Of a stretch of DNA of 7,620 nt, positions 1-6,992 are shown one piece after another. This DNA comes from Planctomycetia bacterium. GTDB taxonomy: Bacteria > Planctomycetota > Planctomycetia > Pirellulales > UBA1268. Location: assembly GCA_009923125.1 (NCBI GenBank), contig RFUD01000103.1:1-7620 (forward strand), read 5' to 3'. The notes beneath the pieces are model-generated. The model ran no database searches, was not told the DNA's origin, and was given only the letters and a program-made list of their open reading frames with translations. Within the stretch, counting starts at the first letter, position 1, and every line of letters begins with the position of its first letter. The position numbers and the translations under genes are program-made.

Positions 1-70
1 TCTCAGCCGGTTTCTCAGCCGGTTTCTCAGCCGGTTTCTCAGCCGGTTTCTCAGCCGGTTTCTCAGCCGG
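1..70. repeat. 12-bp perfect tandem repeat, at least 5.8 copies
   Basis: The plus-strand unit TCTCAGCCGGTT is repeated with no mismatch from position 1 to 70, five full copies plus 10 bases of a sixth, and it continues past the left edge. Because the unit is a multiple of three it stays in frame with the minus-strand WD40 gene and encodes Ala-Glu-Lys-Pro repeats from about residue 347. Every copy uses the same codons (GCT GAG AAA CCG), which points to recent expansion by slippage or unequal exchange rather than old selection on the peptide. Confidence 0.97.
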
Positions 71-1105
71 TGGAGCGGGCGGCGGCGGGGGAGGCGGAAG
101 AAGCTTTGCCGCCGGCGTCGGCATGACCTTTCCACCGACATGCGTCCCCACGAACACCTGCTTGTCGTCGGGCGAGAAGGCGACGCACCACACGCTCGAC
201 TTCTCGGCCGGGACGCCTTCCTGCTCACCCTTGGCGTTCACATCCCAGAACTTCACGCCGCCGTCGAGACTGCCGGTCACCAGCCGCGCGCCGTCGGCGG
301 AAAAAGCCGCCGATGTCACCCAGTCGCGGTGCCCCTTGAGCGTGGCGTATTCCTTGGAGTCGCCCGTCGTCCAGAGCTTGATCGTGCGATCGGCGCCGGC
401 GGTCGCGAGCCGCGCGCCGTCGGGCGAGAAGGCGACGGCCCAGAGGGCGTCGCCGTGGCCCTCGAGTTTCCCCTTCTCCGCGCCGTCGGCCGCGTTCCAG
501 AGTTTCACGAGCTTGTCCCCGCCGCCGGTCGCGAGCGTCGCACCATCGGGCGAGAACGCCACCGCGGTCACCGGGCCGGCATGGGCGGTGATCGCCTTGA
601 CCTCCTGGCCGGTGGCGGCGTCCCACAGCACGACCAGACCGTCCTCGCCGGCCGTCGCGAGTTTCGCGCCGTCGGGCGAGAAGGCCAGCGAACGGACCCA
701 TCCCTTGTGCTTCTTCAGATCGTGCTTCGCCGTGCGGGCTGGCAGGTCCCAGAGTTTCACGAGCCCGTCGTAGCCCGCCGTCGCGGCCCGCGTGCCATCC
801 TTGGAAACCTGCACCGCCCACACGGCGGTCGGGTGGCCGGCGAGGTCGCCGACGCGGGACCCATCGGCTTTCCAGACGACCACATCCCCCGGGCGGTAGA
901 GCAGGCTCTCGCCCCCCGCCGTGACGATGGTCGAGCCGTCGCTCGTGTAGTCGGCGGCGATCACCCAGCGTTTGAACTCGCCGAGGTTCGCCGCCGGGGC
1001 GGCTGGAGCCGGGGCGGGGGGATCGGCGACAACCACGCCGCGCGCCGCCAGCGCCATGATCAGCATGCTGGCCGGCACGACGAGCCGAAAGCGCGGGGCG
1101 ATCAT
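1..1105 (-). CDS. Exported WD40-repeat beta-propeller protein with (AEKP)n tail, 3' end outside window
   Basis: Read from the ATG at 1105-1103, this frame stays open for 368 codons to the window edge, so the C-terminus is missing. The start is supported by AGGAG (1118-1114 on the minus strand) 8 nt upstream. Residues 1-27 look like a Sec signal peptide: Arg5 and Arg7, a hydrophobic stretch about 8-26, and cleavage near VVA-DP. A Pro/Ala linker (29-39) precedes the propeller, about residues 44-328. Six WD-type blades end at Trp78, 119, 161, 203, 245 and 287; a seventh begins around 303 but lacks its final Trp strand. AFSPDG-type turns recur exactly every 42 residues. A polyproline stretch (337-346) leads into AEKP tetrapeptides. 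WD40 propellers are usually binding scaffolds and no catalytic site is seen, so the role is unknown. Further domains may follow beyond the edge. The gene is divergent from the sugar isomerase. Confidence 0.93.
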   Translation of the reverse strand, partial: MIAPRFRLVVPASMLIMALAARGVVVADPPAPAPAAPAANLGEFKRWVIAADYTSDGSTIVTAGGESLLYRPGDVVVWKADGSRVGDLAGHPTAVWAVQVSKDGTRAATAGYDGLVKLWDLPARTAKHDLKKHKGWVRSLAFSPDGAKLATAGEDGLVVLWDAATGQEVKAITAHAGPVTAVAFSPDGATLATGGGDKLVKLWNAADGAEKGKLEGHGDALWAVAFSPDGARLATAGADRTIKLWTTGDSKEYATLKGHRDWVTSAAFSADGARLVTGSLDGGVKFWDVNAKGEQEGVPAEKSSVWCVAFSPDDKQVFVGTHVGGKVMPTPAAKLLPPPPPPPAPPAEKPAEKPAEKPAEKPAEKPAE

Positions 1106-1183
1106 GGATGCATCTCCTGGAGGGGCGGCCCGCAGAGTATAGTTCCCGCCGATCGCCCGATTCCATCAGGGGGAAATCCGCCG
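1106..1183. promoter_or_regulatory. Divergent promoter region between WD40 gene and isomerase
   Basis: This 78-bp spacer separates two divergent starts, so it should hold both promoters. It contains TATAGT on the plus strand at 1138-1143 and, overlapping it, TATACT on the minus strand at 1141-1136. Each would place a transcription start a few tens of bases before its gene. No convincing -35 box was found at the usual distance for either, and planctomycete promoters are poorly matched by the E. coli consensus, so the boxes are suggestions only. The Shine-Dalgarno sequences lie in the same spacer: AGGAG (minus, 1118-1114) for the WD40 gene and AGGGGG (plus, 1168-1173) for the isomerase. Confidence 0.35.
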
Positions 1184-2884
1184 ATGGCCGCCACCGCCCG
1201 ATCCCACGCCGTCCCCAAGACCAGAAAAACGCCCGCCGGCCGCCGCGCTGTGCTCGTGGCCAGCGGCGACCTCCGAGAGGAGGCCAACCGCGTCTGCTGG
1301 CCCGCCCAGCAGGCCCTCGAGGCCGACCTCACGAAGGCGTTCGCCACGGCCGGCTGGACGCTCGCCCGCGGGCACGCATCGTCGCGTGCGCGCGGCCACG
1401 GCTTCATCGCCGGGGCCCGCGAGGGGCTCGACGTGTTCGCGACCATCGACCCGGAGACCCCGCTCGTGGTCGCCGAGGCGGTCTGGCAGTACTCCAACCA
1501 CGTGCTGCCCGGGCTCACGACGCACTCCGGCCCGATCCTCACCGTGGCCAACTGGTCCGGGCAATGGCCCGGCCTCGTCGGCATGCTGAACCTGAACGGC
1601 TCGCTGACGAAGGCGGGCGTGCCCCACCAGACGCTGTGGGCCGACGACTTCGCGAGCCCGACGTTCCGCCGCCACCTGCAGTCGTGGCTGGACACGGCCC
1701 ACGTGCATCACGACACGAGCCATGTCGTCCCCCTGGCGAACGTGTCGATCCCGCGTCCGCTGGCGCAGGCCGCGGCGACGATCGCCGCCGAACTGCGGCA
1801 TGCGAAGGCCCTGATGGGCGTCTTCGACGAGGGCTGCATGGGGATGTTCAACGCGATCATCCCCGACCACCTCCTCCACGCGACGGGCGTGTTCAAGGAG
1901 CGGCTCAGCCAGAGCGCCCTGTATCACGAGACGATGCAGGTGGGCGACACCGAGGCGCGCGAGGTGTTCAGGTGGCTGGAGAAGGCCGGCATGCGGTTCC
2001 ACTTCGGCAAGGACGAGGCCCGCGACCTGACGCGGACCCAGGTGCTCCTGCAGTGCAAGATGTATGTCGCCACGCTGCGGATCGCCGATCGGTTCGGCTG
2101 TGATCTCGTCGGCATCCAGTACCAGCAGGGGCTCAAGGACCTGCTGCCGGCCAGTGACCTCGTGGAAGGGATGCTCAACGACTCGAAGCGACCGCCGGTG
2201 ACAGCGGAGGGCTCGAGCCGAATCCTCTGGAAAGGAAAACCGCTCGTGCACTTCAACGAGGTGGACGAGTGCGCGGGCCTCGACGGCCTGCTCACGCAGC
2301 GGGTGCACGAGGCCCTCGGCCAGCCGGTGGAGAACACGCTCCACGACATCCGCTGGGGCGACTGGGACCAGTCGCGGTCGACCGACCAGTGGGTGTGGGT
2401 GTTCGAGATCTCGGGAGGCGCGCCGCCCGCCCACTTCACGGGCGGCTGGAAGGGCGCGGAGGGCTTCCGGCAGCCGCCGATGTATTTCCGGCTCGGCGGC
2501 AGCACGCTCGCCGGCGTGAGCAAGCCGGGCGAGATCGTATGGAGCCGGATCTGGGTCGATGGCACGAGCGGAACCGAAAAACTTCGCATGGACATCGGCC
2601 GCGCACAGGTCGTGAAGCTTCCGGAGGAGGAGACCCGCCGCCGTCTCGACGCCACGACGCCGCAGTGGCCGATCATGCACGCGGTCACCTACGGCATCTC
2701 GCGCGACCAGATGATGGCCCGCCACAAGGCGAACCACGTCCAGGTGGCCTACGCCAAGGATGCTGCAGCCGCCGACAAGGCCGCGCTCCTCAAGGCGGCG
2801 GTGGCCCGCGATCTGGGGATCGACGTCTCGTTCTGCGGCACGCGCGGCCACGGCGTGTCGCCGAGCCTCCGCTGGGATGCCTGA
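1184..2884 (+). CDS. L-fucose/D-arabinose isomerase-like protein
   Basis: This 566-residue, apparently cytoplasmic protein resembles the L-fucose/L-arabinose isomerase superfamily, which interconverts aldoses and ketoses using a divalent metal such as Mn2+. The first two thirds carry the sugar-isomerase N-terminal domains (for example ANWSGQWPGLVGMLNLNG at 122-139 and DEGCMGMFNA at 215-224). The C-terminal part shows the likely metal ligands: Glu359 in FNEVDECAGLD, Asp388 in HDIR, and His518 in ANHVQVAY. Their order and the local motifs match Glu337, Asp361 and His528 of E. coli FucI as I recall them. The ATG at 1184 was chosen because AGGGGG lies 10 nt upstream; the frame is open further 5', but that part is antisense to the WD40 gene. 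A kinase follows 19 bp after the stop, so the two are probably co-transcribed. The sugar is not clear: fucose, D-arabinose or another pentose are all possible. The family call is firmer than the substrate. Confidence 0.85.
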   Translation: MAATARSHAVPKTRKTPAGRRAVLVASGDLREEANRVCWPAQQALEADLTKAFATAGWTLARGHASSRARGHGFIAGAREGLDVFATIDPETPLVVAEAVWQYSNHVLPGLTTHSGPILTVANWSGQWPGLVGMLNLNGSLTKAGVPHQTLWADDFASPTFRRHLQSWLDTAHVHHDTSHVVPLANVSIPRPLAQAAATIAAELRHAKALMGVFDEGCMGMFNAIIPDHLLHATGVFKERLSQSALYHETMQVGDTEAREVFRWLEKAGMRFHFGKDEARDLTRTQVLLQCKMYVATLRIADRFGCDLVGIQYQQGLKDLLPASDLVEGMLNDSKRPPVTAEGSSRILWKGKPLVHFNEVDECAGLDGLLTQRVHEALGQPVENTLHDIRWGDWDQSRSTDQWVWVFEISGGAPPAHFTGGWKGAEGFRQPPMYFRLGGSTLAGVSKPGEIVWSRIWVDGTSGTEKLRMDIGRAQVVKLPEEETRRRLDATTPQWPIMHAVTYGISRDQMMARHKANHVQVAYAKDAAAADKAALLKAAVARDLGIDVSFCGTRGHGVSPSLRWDA

Positions 2885-2888
2885 GCAC

Positions 2889-2893
2889 AGGAG
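2889..2893 (+). promoter_or_regulatory. Ribosome binding site that fixes the kinase start
   Basis: AGGAG sits 10 nt before the ATG at 2904, just after the isomerase stop codon. It decides the start: the same frame is open back to 2760, but that would overlap the isomerase by over 100 bp and add residues unlike any FGGY kinase N-terminus. Confidence 0.7.
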
Positions 2894-2903
2894 TGATTCC
2901 GCC

Positions 2904-4388
2904 ATGAAACGAACCGGGTTCCTCGGCATCGACGCCGGCACGCAAGGCCTGTCGGTGATCTTCACCGACGACGAGCTGCGGATCCTCGCCGCCGGCGAGG
3001 CGGGCTACGGGATGGTGCCCGGGCTGGGCGGCGAGTGCTACGAACAGGATCCGGCCGACTGGGAGCGGGCGCTCGCCGCCGCGATGGCCGACCTGAGGCG
3101 GAAGCTCTCGGCCCTCGGTGTCGAACCCGACGTGCGGGCGATCGGCATCTGCGGACAGATGCACGGCGAGGTGCTCGCCGACGAACTCGGCCGCTCACTG
3201 GGTCCTGCGCGGCTGTGGTGCGACGGTCGCAACGAGGCCGAGGGCCACGAGCTCACCGAGCGGCTCGGCACGAAGATGCCGAAGCGGATCACGGCCGCCC
3301 GGTGGTTGTGGACGATCCGCAACCGGGCCGACGTGGCGATGAAAGCCGCCCACCTGACCACGCCCGCAGGCTGGCTCGCCTTCCGGCTCACGGGCGGCTG
3401 GACGCTCGGCATCGGCGACGCGTCCGGGATGTTTCCGATCGACCAGTCCGCGCTCGACTACGACGCCCGGCTCCTCGCCGGGTTCGACGCGCTCGTGCAC
3501 GCCGCGGGCGGCGGCCGGTCGATCCCGCCGCTCCGCGACCTGTTGCCGCAGGTTCGGCGTGCGGGCCAGGACGGCGGGTCGCTCGATGGCCACGGCGCGA
3601 GCGTGCTCGGACTCCCCGTCGGCACGCCCGTCGCCCCGGCCGAGGGCGACCAGCCGGCGGCGCTCACCGGCTCGCTCATCGGCACGGCCGGCACGGTGTC
3701 GATGAGCTTCGGCACGAGCGTGGTGGCCAACGCCGTCGGCGACCGGCCGTTCACGGGCATCGCACGCAGTGTCGATCATTTCTGCGCGCCGGACGGCAAG
3801 CCGATCAACATGGTCTGGCTGCGGAACGGCACGACGGCGCTGAACGCGGTCGTCGAGATGTTCGGCCGCGTGGATGGTGGAGGACGGGGCGACGGCTTCG
3901 CGGCCGTGATCCCGCAGCTGCTCGCCGCCCCCGACGACTGCGGCGGCCTCCTCGCCCTGCCCTTCATGGACGACGAGCCGGGCCTCGGCGTGTCGCACGG
4001 CGGCTCGGCCTCGGTGGTCGGGCTCAACGAGAAGAACGCCACGCCGGGCAACGTCGCCAGGGCGATGCTCCTGGCCACGATGTTCAACCTCCGACTCGGA
4101 AGCGAACCGCTCGACGCCCAGAAGTTTCCGCGCAGCGAGATCATCCTCTCCGGCGGCCTGGCGAAGACCCCGGCACTCGGGCAGCTGCTCGCCGACGTCT
4201 TCAACGCGCCGGTCACGATCCTCGACGGGGGCGTCGAGGGCACGGCCTGGGGCGCCGCACTGATGGCGAAGTACCGTTCCCTCGCCATCGCCGGCCGCGC
4301 CCCCGACTGGGCGGCGTTCCTCACCGGCCACGCCTCGGGCACGCCCACGCGGTTCACGCCGCGCCTGCAGTCGGTCGCCAAGCAGTGA
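2904..4388 (+). CDS. xylB: FGGY-family carbohydrate kinase, xylulokinase-like
   Basis: The 494-residue product has the length and two-domain actin-like fold signature of FGGY kinases, which use ATP to phosphorylate a ketose in the cytoplasm. Visible motifs in order: N-terminal phosphate loop GIDAGTQG (8-15); GQMHG (84-88), as in E. coli XylB where this segment contacts xylulose; LWCDGRN (104-110), matching the XylB WNDGR region; GDQ (248-250) with Asp249 as likely catalytic base; SFGTS (268-272) and SGGLAKTPALGQLLADVF (416-433), nucleotide-binding segments; and EGTAWGAALMA (445-455) near the end. The residue after the catalytic Asp is Gln, where XylB has Asn. Xylulokinase is the best overall match, but QMHG also occurs in sedoheptulokinases and the partner gene is a FucI-like isomerase, so the substrate could be xylulose, ribulose, fuculose or a related ketulose. 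Gene order implies it phosphorylates the isomerase product. The symbol is tentative. Confidence 0.92.
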   Translation: MKRTGFLGIDAGTQGLSVIFTDDELRILAAGEAGYGMVPGLGGECYEQDPADWERALAAAMADLRRKLSALGVEPDVRAIGICGQMHGEVLADELGRSLGPARLWCDGRNEAEGHELTERLGTKMPKRITAARWLWTIRNRADVAMKAAHLTTPAGWLAFRLTGGWTLGIGDASGMFPIDQSALDYDARLLAGFDALVHAAGGGRSIPPLRDLLPQVRRAGQDGGSLDGHGASVLGLPVGTPVAPAEGDQPAALTGSLIGTAGTVSMSFGTSVVANAVGDRPFTGIARSVDHFCAPDGKPINMVWLRNGTTALNAVVEMFGRVDGGGRGDGFAAVIPQLLAAPDDCGGLLALPFMDDEPGLGVSHGGSASVVGLNEKNATPGNVARAMLLATMFNLRLGSEPLDAQKFPRSEIILSGGLAKTPALGQLLADVFNAPVTILDGGVEGTAWGAALMAKYRSLAIAGRAPDWAAFLTGHASGTPTRFTPRLQSVAKQ

Positions 4389-4554
4389 AGCCGGTTCGGG
4401 GCTGCCCATGCCCTCTCGCCGGACGTTCGCCTCGGCCCTCCAGGCCTCGGCTCTCTGCGTGTCCGCTTCGCTTCGCCATCCATGGCTGCGCTCGCTTCCA
4501 CAGCCCGCTCGAGGGCAGCGGGCATCCCCGAGCCTCCTCAACGGAAAAGCGGGA
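4389..4554. other. Non-coding convergent spacer, hairpin-rich
   Basis: Between the kinase stop and the terminator-like palindrome there is no convincing gene. Reading frames cross the spacer in several directions but all give low-complexity Arg/Pro/Ser/Ala-rich peptides without Shine-Dalgarno support. The sequence contains runs such as CGCTTCGCTTCGCCATCCAT (4464-4483) and local inverted repeats, a style that differs from the flanking genes. It could be a member of a dispersed intergenic repeat family, but no second copy lies in this window, so this cannot be shown here. Confidence 0.45.
4503..4523. repeat. Inverted repeat / hairpin, 7-bp stem
   Basis: GCCCGCT (4503-4509) and AGCGGGC (4517-4523) are perfect reverse complements around a 7-nt loop. 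There is no following T-run on the plus strand. It lies about 115 bp after the kinase stop and may help end or stabilise that transcript, or be part of a repeat element. Confidence 0.5.
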
Positions 4555-4575
4555 GGCGAGGGGTGACCCCTCGCC
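4555..4575. terminator. Likely bidirectional terminator between convergent genes
   Basis: GGCGAGGGG (4555-4563) pairs perfectly with CCCCTCGCC (4567-4575) across a 3-nt loop, giving a very stable GC-rich 9-bp stem. It begins 5 bp beyond the stop of the minus-strand exported protein (4583-4581) and lies between two convergent transcripts. T-tracts are short: GGGTTTC follows on the plus strand, and CTTTTC lies about 6-12 bases past the stem on the minus strand. Position and symmetry suggest it serves both operons; the weak T-tracts keep the call moderate. Confidence 0.6.
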
Positions 4576-4580
4576 GGGTT

Positions 4581-6992
4581 TCATTCGCCGAAGCCTGACC
4601 CGTTGCAGCCACTGTCGAGCGTCGCCGAGGGCCGAGCGGCGGGGTCCGTGGTGATCCAGAGGGCGTCGAGCCGCGTGCCCGCCTCGCGCGGGAGCACGGT
4701 GACCCGGACCTCACCCGCGGGGAGATCGAGCGGCGTCGGACCGCGCGACACGCCGACCGTGGCGGCCGCCCACTGCCAGCGCGCCGAGCGGGGCAGATGC
4801 CACGCGCCGTCCACGATGCCGCTGCCCGCGGCGTCCTCGACGGTGATCGAAAAGGAGTCGTGCTCCCCATCGGGCGCGAGCACGCGGCCCCAGAGCCAGA
4901 ACCGCCCTGCGACCGGGACGCGCAGGCGATACGACGCACTGCCCGACGGTGCGACAGGGGGCTGCGTCTCCGGCTGCCAGACGAAGCGGGTTCCGTCGCC
5001 GTCGTCGGCGACCGCCATCCGCGGCAGGACGAAGCCCGCTTCCGCCTCGATGCGCACGGCACCGTCCGGCGGGATGTCGATCACGCGTTGGGGTGCCGAG
5101 GCGGCGGCGAACGACGCGCACGGCTCGACGCGGTCGAGCAGCTCACGGCCGACATCCGTGCCATCGAGCTCCAGCACAGCACGGCTCGGAGGCGGATCGA
5201 GACGCACGGTGCTCGTACGGGAAAACGGCGCCTCCGCGACGATCGCCACCTCGCCGCCGAGCCCCGGAACCGCGAGACGGATGCGATCGGGCGACGCTGC
5301 GACACTCGTCGGGGCCGACTGCTCGAACGCCGAGCGCCAGGCGGTGAACGCCTCGTCGCTGCCGAGCCCTCCGCCCACCCGCACCCAGAATGCCGCGCCG
5401 GCCCGGTCTGTCGCCCGATCCCGGCGATGCTCCACCGTGATCCTCAGCGCGCCCACGCGGTTGCCGTCATCGACGACCGCCATGTCCGCGGGCCCGCCAT
5501 CCCGGGCCTGCGTCCACACGACCCGCAGGCCGACCGCCGCCGACCCCTTGCGCAGGACGAGCGGATCGCCGCTCGCGATCGGAACCCGTGCCGGAGCGTC
5601 CGGCGTCCCGGGCGGCAGGGCGACGGCGCGACCACGCAGCCAGATGCCATCGACATCCCGGGGCACCACGAAGTGGCTCTGGAGGTTGATCGTCTCGGGC
5701 CCCGTCAGATCGTCGTCGCGGTAGACCACGAGGCCGAGAGCATCGGCCTCGCGCTGGGCGCCGGCCCAGAAGGGCGTGAGATGCAGCGCCTTCTGATGCC
5801 GCGCACTGCCGTCGCTGAATTTTTTCTGGCCGTAGGGATCCTCGCGGCCGTCCGGCAGAAAGTATCCGCGCACCGTTCCGGGCGGGCCCGGAAGATCGAA
5901 CGTGAGCGGAGCGTCGTGCGGGCCGTAGCACGCGCCGGAGCAGCCGAGCGTGACGTCGGCGAGCAGCCAGTGCGTGCGCGAGTCCACCGCCCGCGGCCCC
6001 CACGCCTGCCTGACCAGCCGGGGAAACCGGGTCCGGGACGCGTCGAGCAGCCGCTCGGGGGGCGACCAGCGCGCTTGCGCGACATGGAGCACCGCCGCAC
6101 CCTTGCCGACGGGAATATCGCTCCACCCCGCCCAGCGCAGATCCTGCTGGAGGTCGCCGAGGCCGCGCGGATAGTCGTAGGTGCGGCTGTGCGACCCGGC
6201 CAGCCGCTCGGCAGCCGGAAAGGAGTTGAGGGCGATGTCGGTCCAGACGAGTTCCAACAGCGCGCGGGCGAGACGTCGGCCCGGGTCACGTTCCGCGAAC
6301 CGCTCGAGCACGGCGAGGCCCCGCACGTCGATCGCGTAGTAGGTGGGGCTGCAGTATTCGTGGAGTCCGAACCGCCACACGTCGGCCGCCAGTCCGTCGA
6401 GACGGCGATAGCCTTCCTCGGCGGCGTCGCGCCGGTCACGGACCTCACCGAGTGTGACCAGATTCATGGCGTTCAAGATCGCGATGTTCGTGTAGGAGGC
6501 GGGCACGCGGTGCCGCAGGCACGCATCGACGGCGCGGGACATGATCGTGTCGAGCCGGTCCCGGGCGGATGGCGGCAGAAACTCCCGGTGCAGCCTCCAG
6601 ATCAGATGCATGTCGAAACTGCAAAACTCCACCGCGTTGTGATCGGTGACGCCGGCGTCGCGCCAGTACCAGCGGAGGTTGCCGAACGTCGGGCTGGCAG
6701 GGTCGCGATCCTGCATCCGCTCGGCGAGCTCGAAGAGCCGGTCGAGCCGCTCCGGATGACGCCCGGCCTCGCAGAGGGCGAGCGCGGCGGTGAACAGTTC
6801 GCGACACGAGTTCGTGGGGCCGGGATCTGCATTCCCGATCCGGCGCCACAACGCCTCCTGGCTCGCCAGGGCGGCCTGGACGAGTTCGCTGCGTTGAGGT
6901 TCGGCCGCCGGTGAGGGGCCGGCGCGGCCGACCACCACGGCCGTCAACACGGCGAAGCCCACGAACGCCGCAGACCCGCGCGCGATCCTCAT
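4581..6992 (-). CDS. Exported alpha/alpha-toroid lyase-like protein with C-terminal carbohydrate-binding-like module
   Basis: The product is 803 residues from the ATG at 6992-6990. The start is chosen because it overlaps the nadA stop as ATGA and is followed at once by a signal peptide (Arg2, Arg5, hydrophobic 8-22, cleavage near PAA-EP at residue 30). The frame stays open upstream to 7496, but there it is antisense-like shadow within nadA. Residues about 35-330 are helical, rich in paired aromatic and His/Asn residues, and include HEYCSPTYYAIDV (211-223), a motif style seen in alpha/alpha-toroid polysaccharide lyases of the heparinase II/III or alginate-lyase type. Residues about 340-620 look like beta-sandwich. 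Residues about 644-783 begin with RIEAEAG and contain GRFWLWGRV and LPAGEVRVTV, typical of CBM6/CBM35-like jelly-roll modules. Candidate polar residues are His118, Asn119, His211, Tyr213 and Tyr218. Enzymatic activity and substrate are inferred; it may be a binding protein. It probably acts in the periplasm or outside the cell. Confidence 0.8.
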   Translation of the reverse strand: MRIARGSAAFVGFAVLTAVVVGRAGPSPAAEPQRSELVQAALASQEALWRRIGNADPGPTNSCRELFTAALALCEAGRHPERLDRLFELAERMQDRDPASPTFGNLRWYWRDAGVTDHNAVEFCSFDMHLIWRLHREFLPPSARDRLDTIMSRAVDACLRHRVPASYTNIAILNAMNLVTLGEVRDRRDAAEEGYRRLDGLAADVWRFGLHEYCSPTYYAIDVRGLAVLERFAERDPGRRLARALLELVWTDIALNSFPAAERLAGSHSRTYDYPRGLGDLQQDLRWAGWSDIPVGKGAAVLHVAQARWSPPERLLDASRTRFPRLVRQAWGPRAVDSRTHWLLADVTLGCSGACYGPHDAPLTFDLPGPPGTVRGYFLPDGREDPYGQKKFSDGSARHQKALHLTPFWAGAQREADALGLVVYRDDDLTGPETINLQSHFVVPRDVDGIWLRGRAVALPPGTPDAPARVPIASGDPLVLRKGSAAVGLRVVWTQARDGGPADMAVVDDGNRVGALRITVEHRRDRATDRAGAAFWVRVGGGLGSDEAFTAWRSAFEQSAPTSVAASPDRIRLAVPGLGGEVAIVAEAPFSRTSTVRLDPPPSRAVLELDGTDVGRELLDRVEPCASFAAASAPQRVIDIPPDGAVRIEAEAGFVLPRMAVADDGDGTRFVWQPETQPPVAPSGSASYRLRVPVAGRFWLWGRVLAPDGEHDSFSITVEDAAGSGIVDGAWHLPRSARWQWAAATVGVSRGPTPLDLPAGEVRVTVLPREAGTRLDALWITTDPAARPSATLDSGCNGSGFGE
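6989..6992 (-). promoter_or_regulatory. ATGA stop-start overlap (translational coupling)
   Basis: On the minus strand the four bases ATGA contain both the start of the exported protein and the TGA stop of nadA. An AAGGA sequence lies about 13 nt before the ATG, rather far for a normal Shine-Dalgarno, so reinitiation by ribosomes finishing nadA is a likely way this gene is translated. Confidence 0.75.

Noticed and set aside
1..70. CRISPR array or iteron-like origin
   Set aside because: The 12-bp units are directly adjacent with no spacers and lie inside a coding frame as AEKP codons, so a coding tandem repeat explains them fully.
140..1183. Plus-strand open frame continuing upstream of the isomerase, and another plus-strand frame at 123-773
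   Set aside because: They are antisense to the WD40 gene, whose repeats, signal peptide and ribosome binding site are unmistakable. The isomerase similarity and its ribosome binding site point to the ATG at 1184.
1166..2965. Minus-strand open frame of about 600 codons opposite the isomerase
   Set aside because: Its composition is rich in Arg, His, Gly and Ala with no recognisable motif, as expected opposite a GC-rich gene with strong third-position bias. The plus strand carries the isomerase motifs.
4389..4580. Small gene or insertion-sequence remnant in the convergent spacer
   Set aside because: No ribosome binding site, transposase motif, terminal inverted repeats or target-site duplication could be seen.
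3035..4654. Long frames overlapping the kinase on both strands (plus 3035-4654, minus 3195-4541)
   Set aside because: Both give Arg/Pro/Ala-rich peptides without domains; the FGGY kinase frame explains the region.
4797..6914. Plus-strand open frame of about 700 codons opposite the exported protein
   Set aside because: No motif, signal or ribosome binding site; it mirrors the codon bias of the minus-strand gene, which has a signal peptide, coupled start and domain structure.
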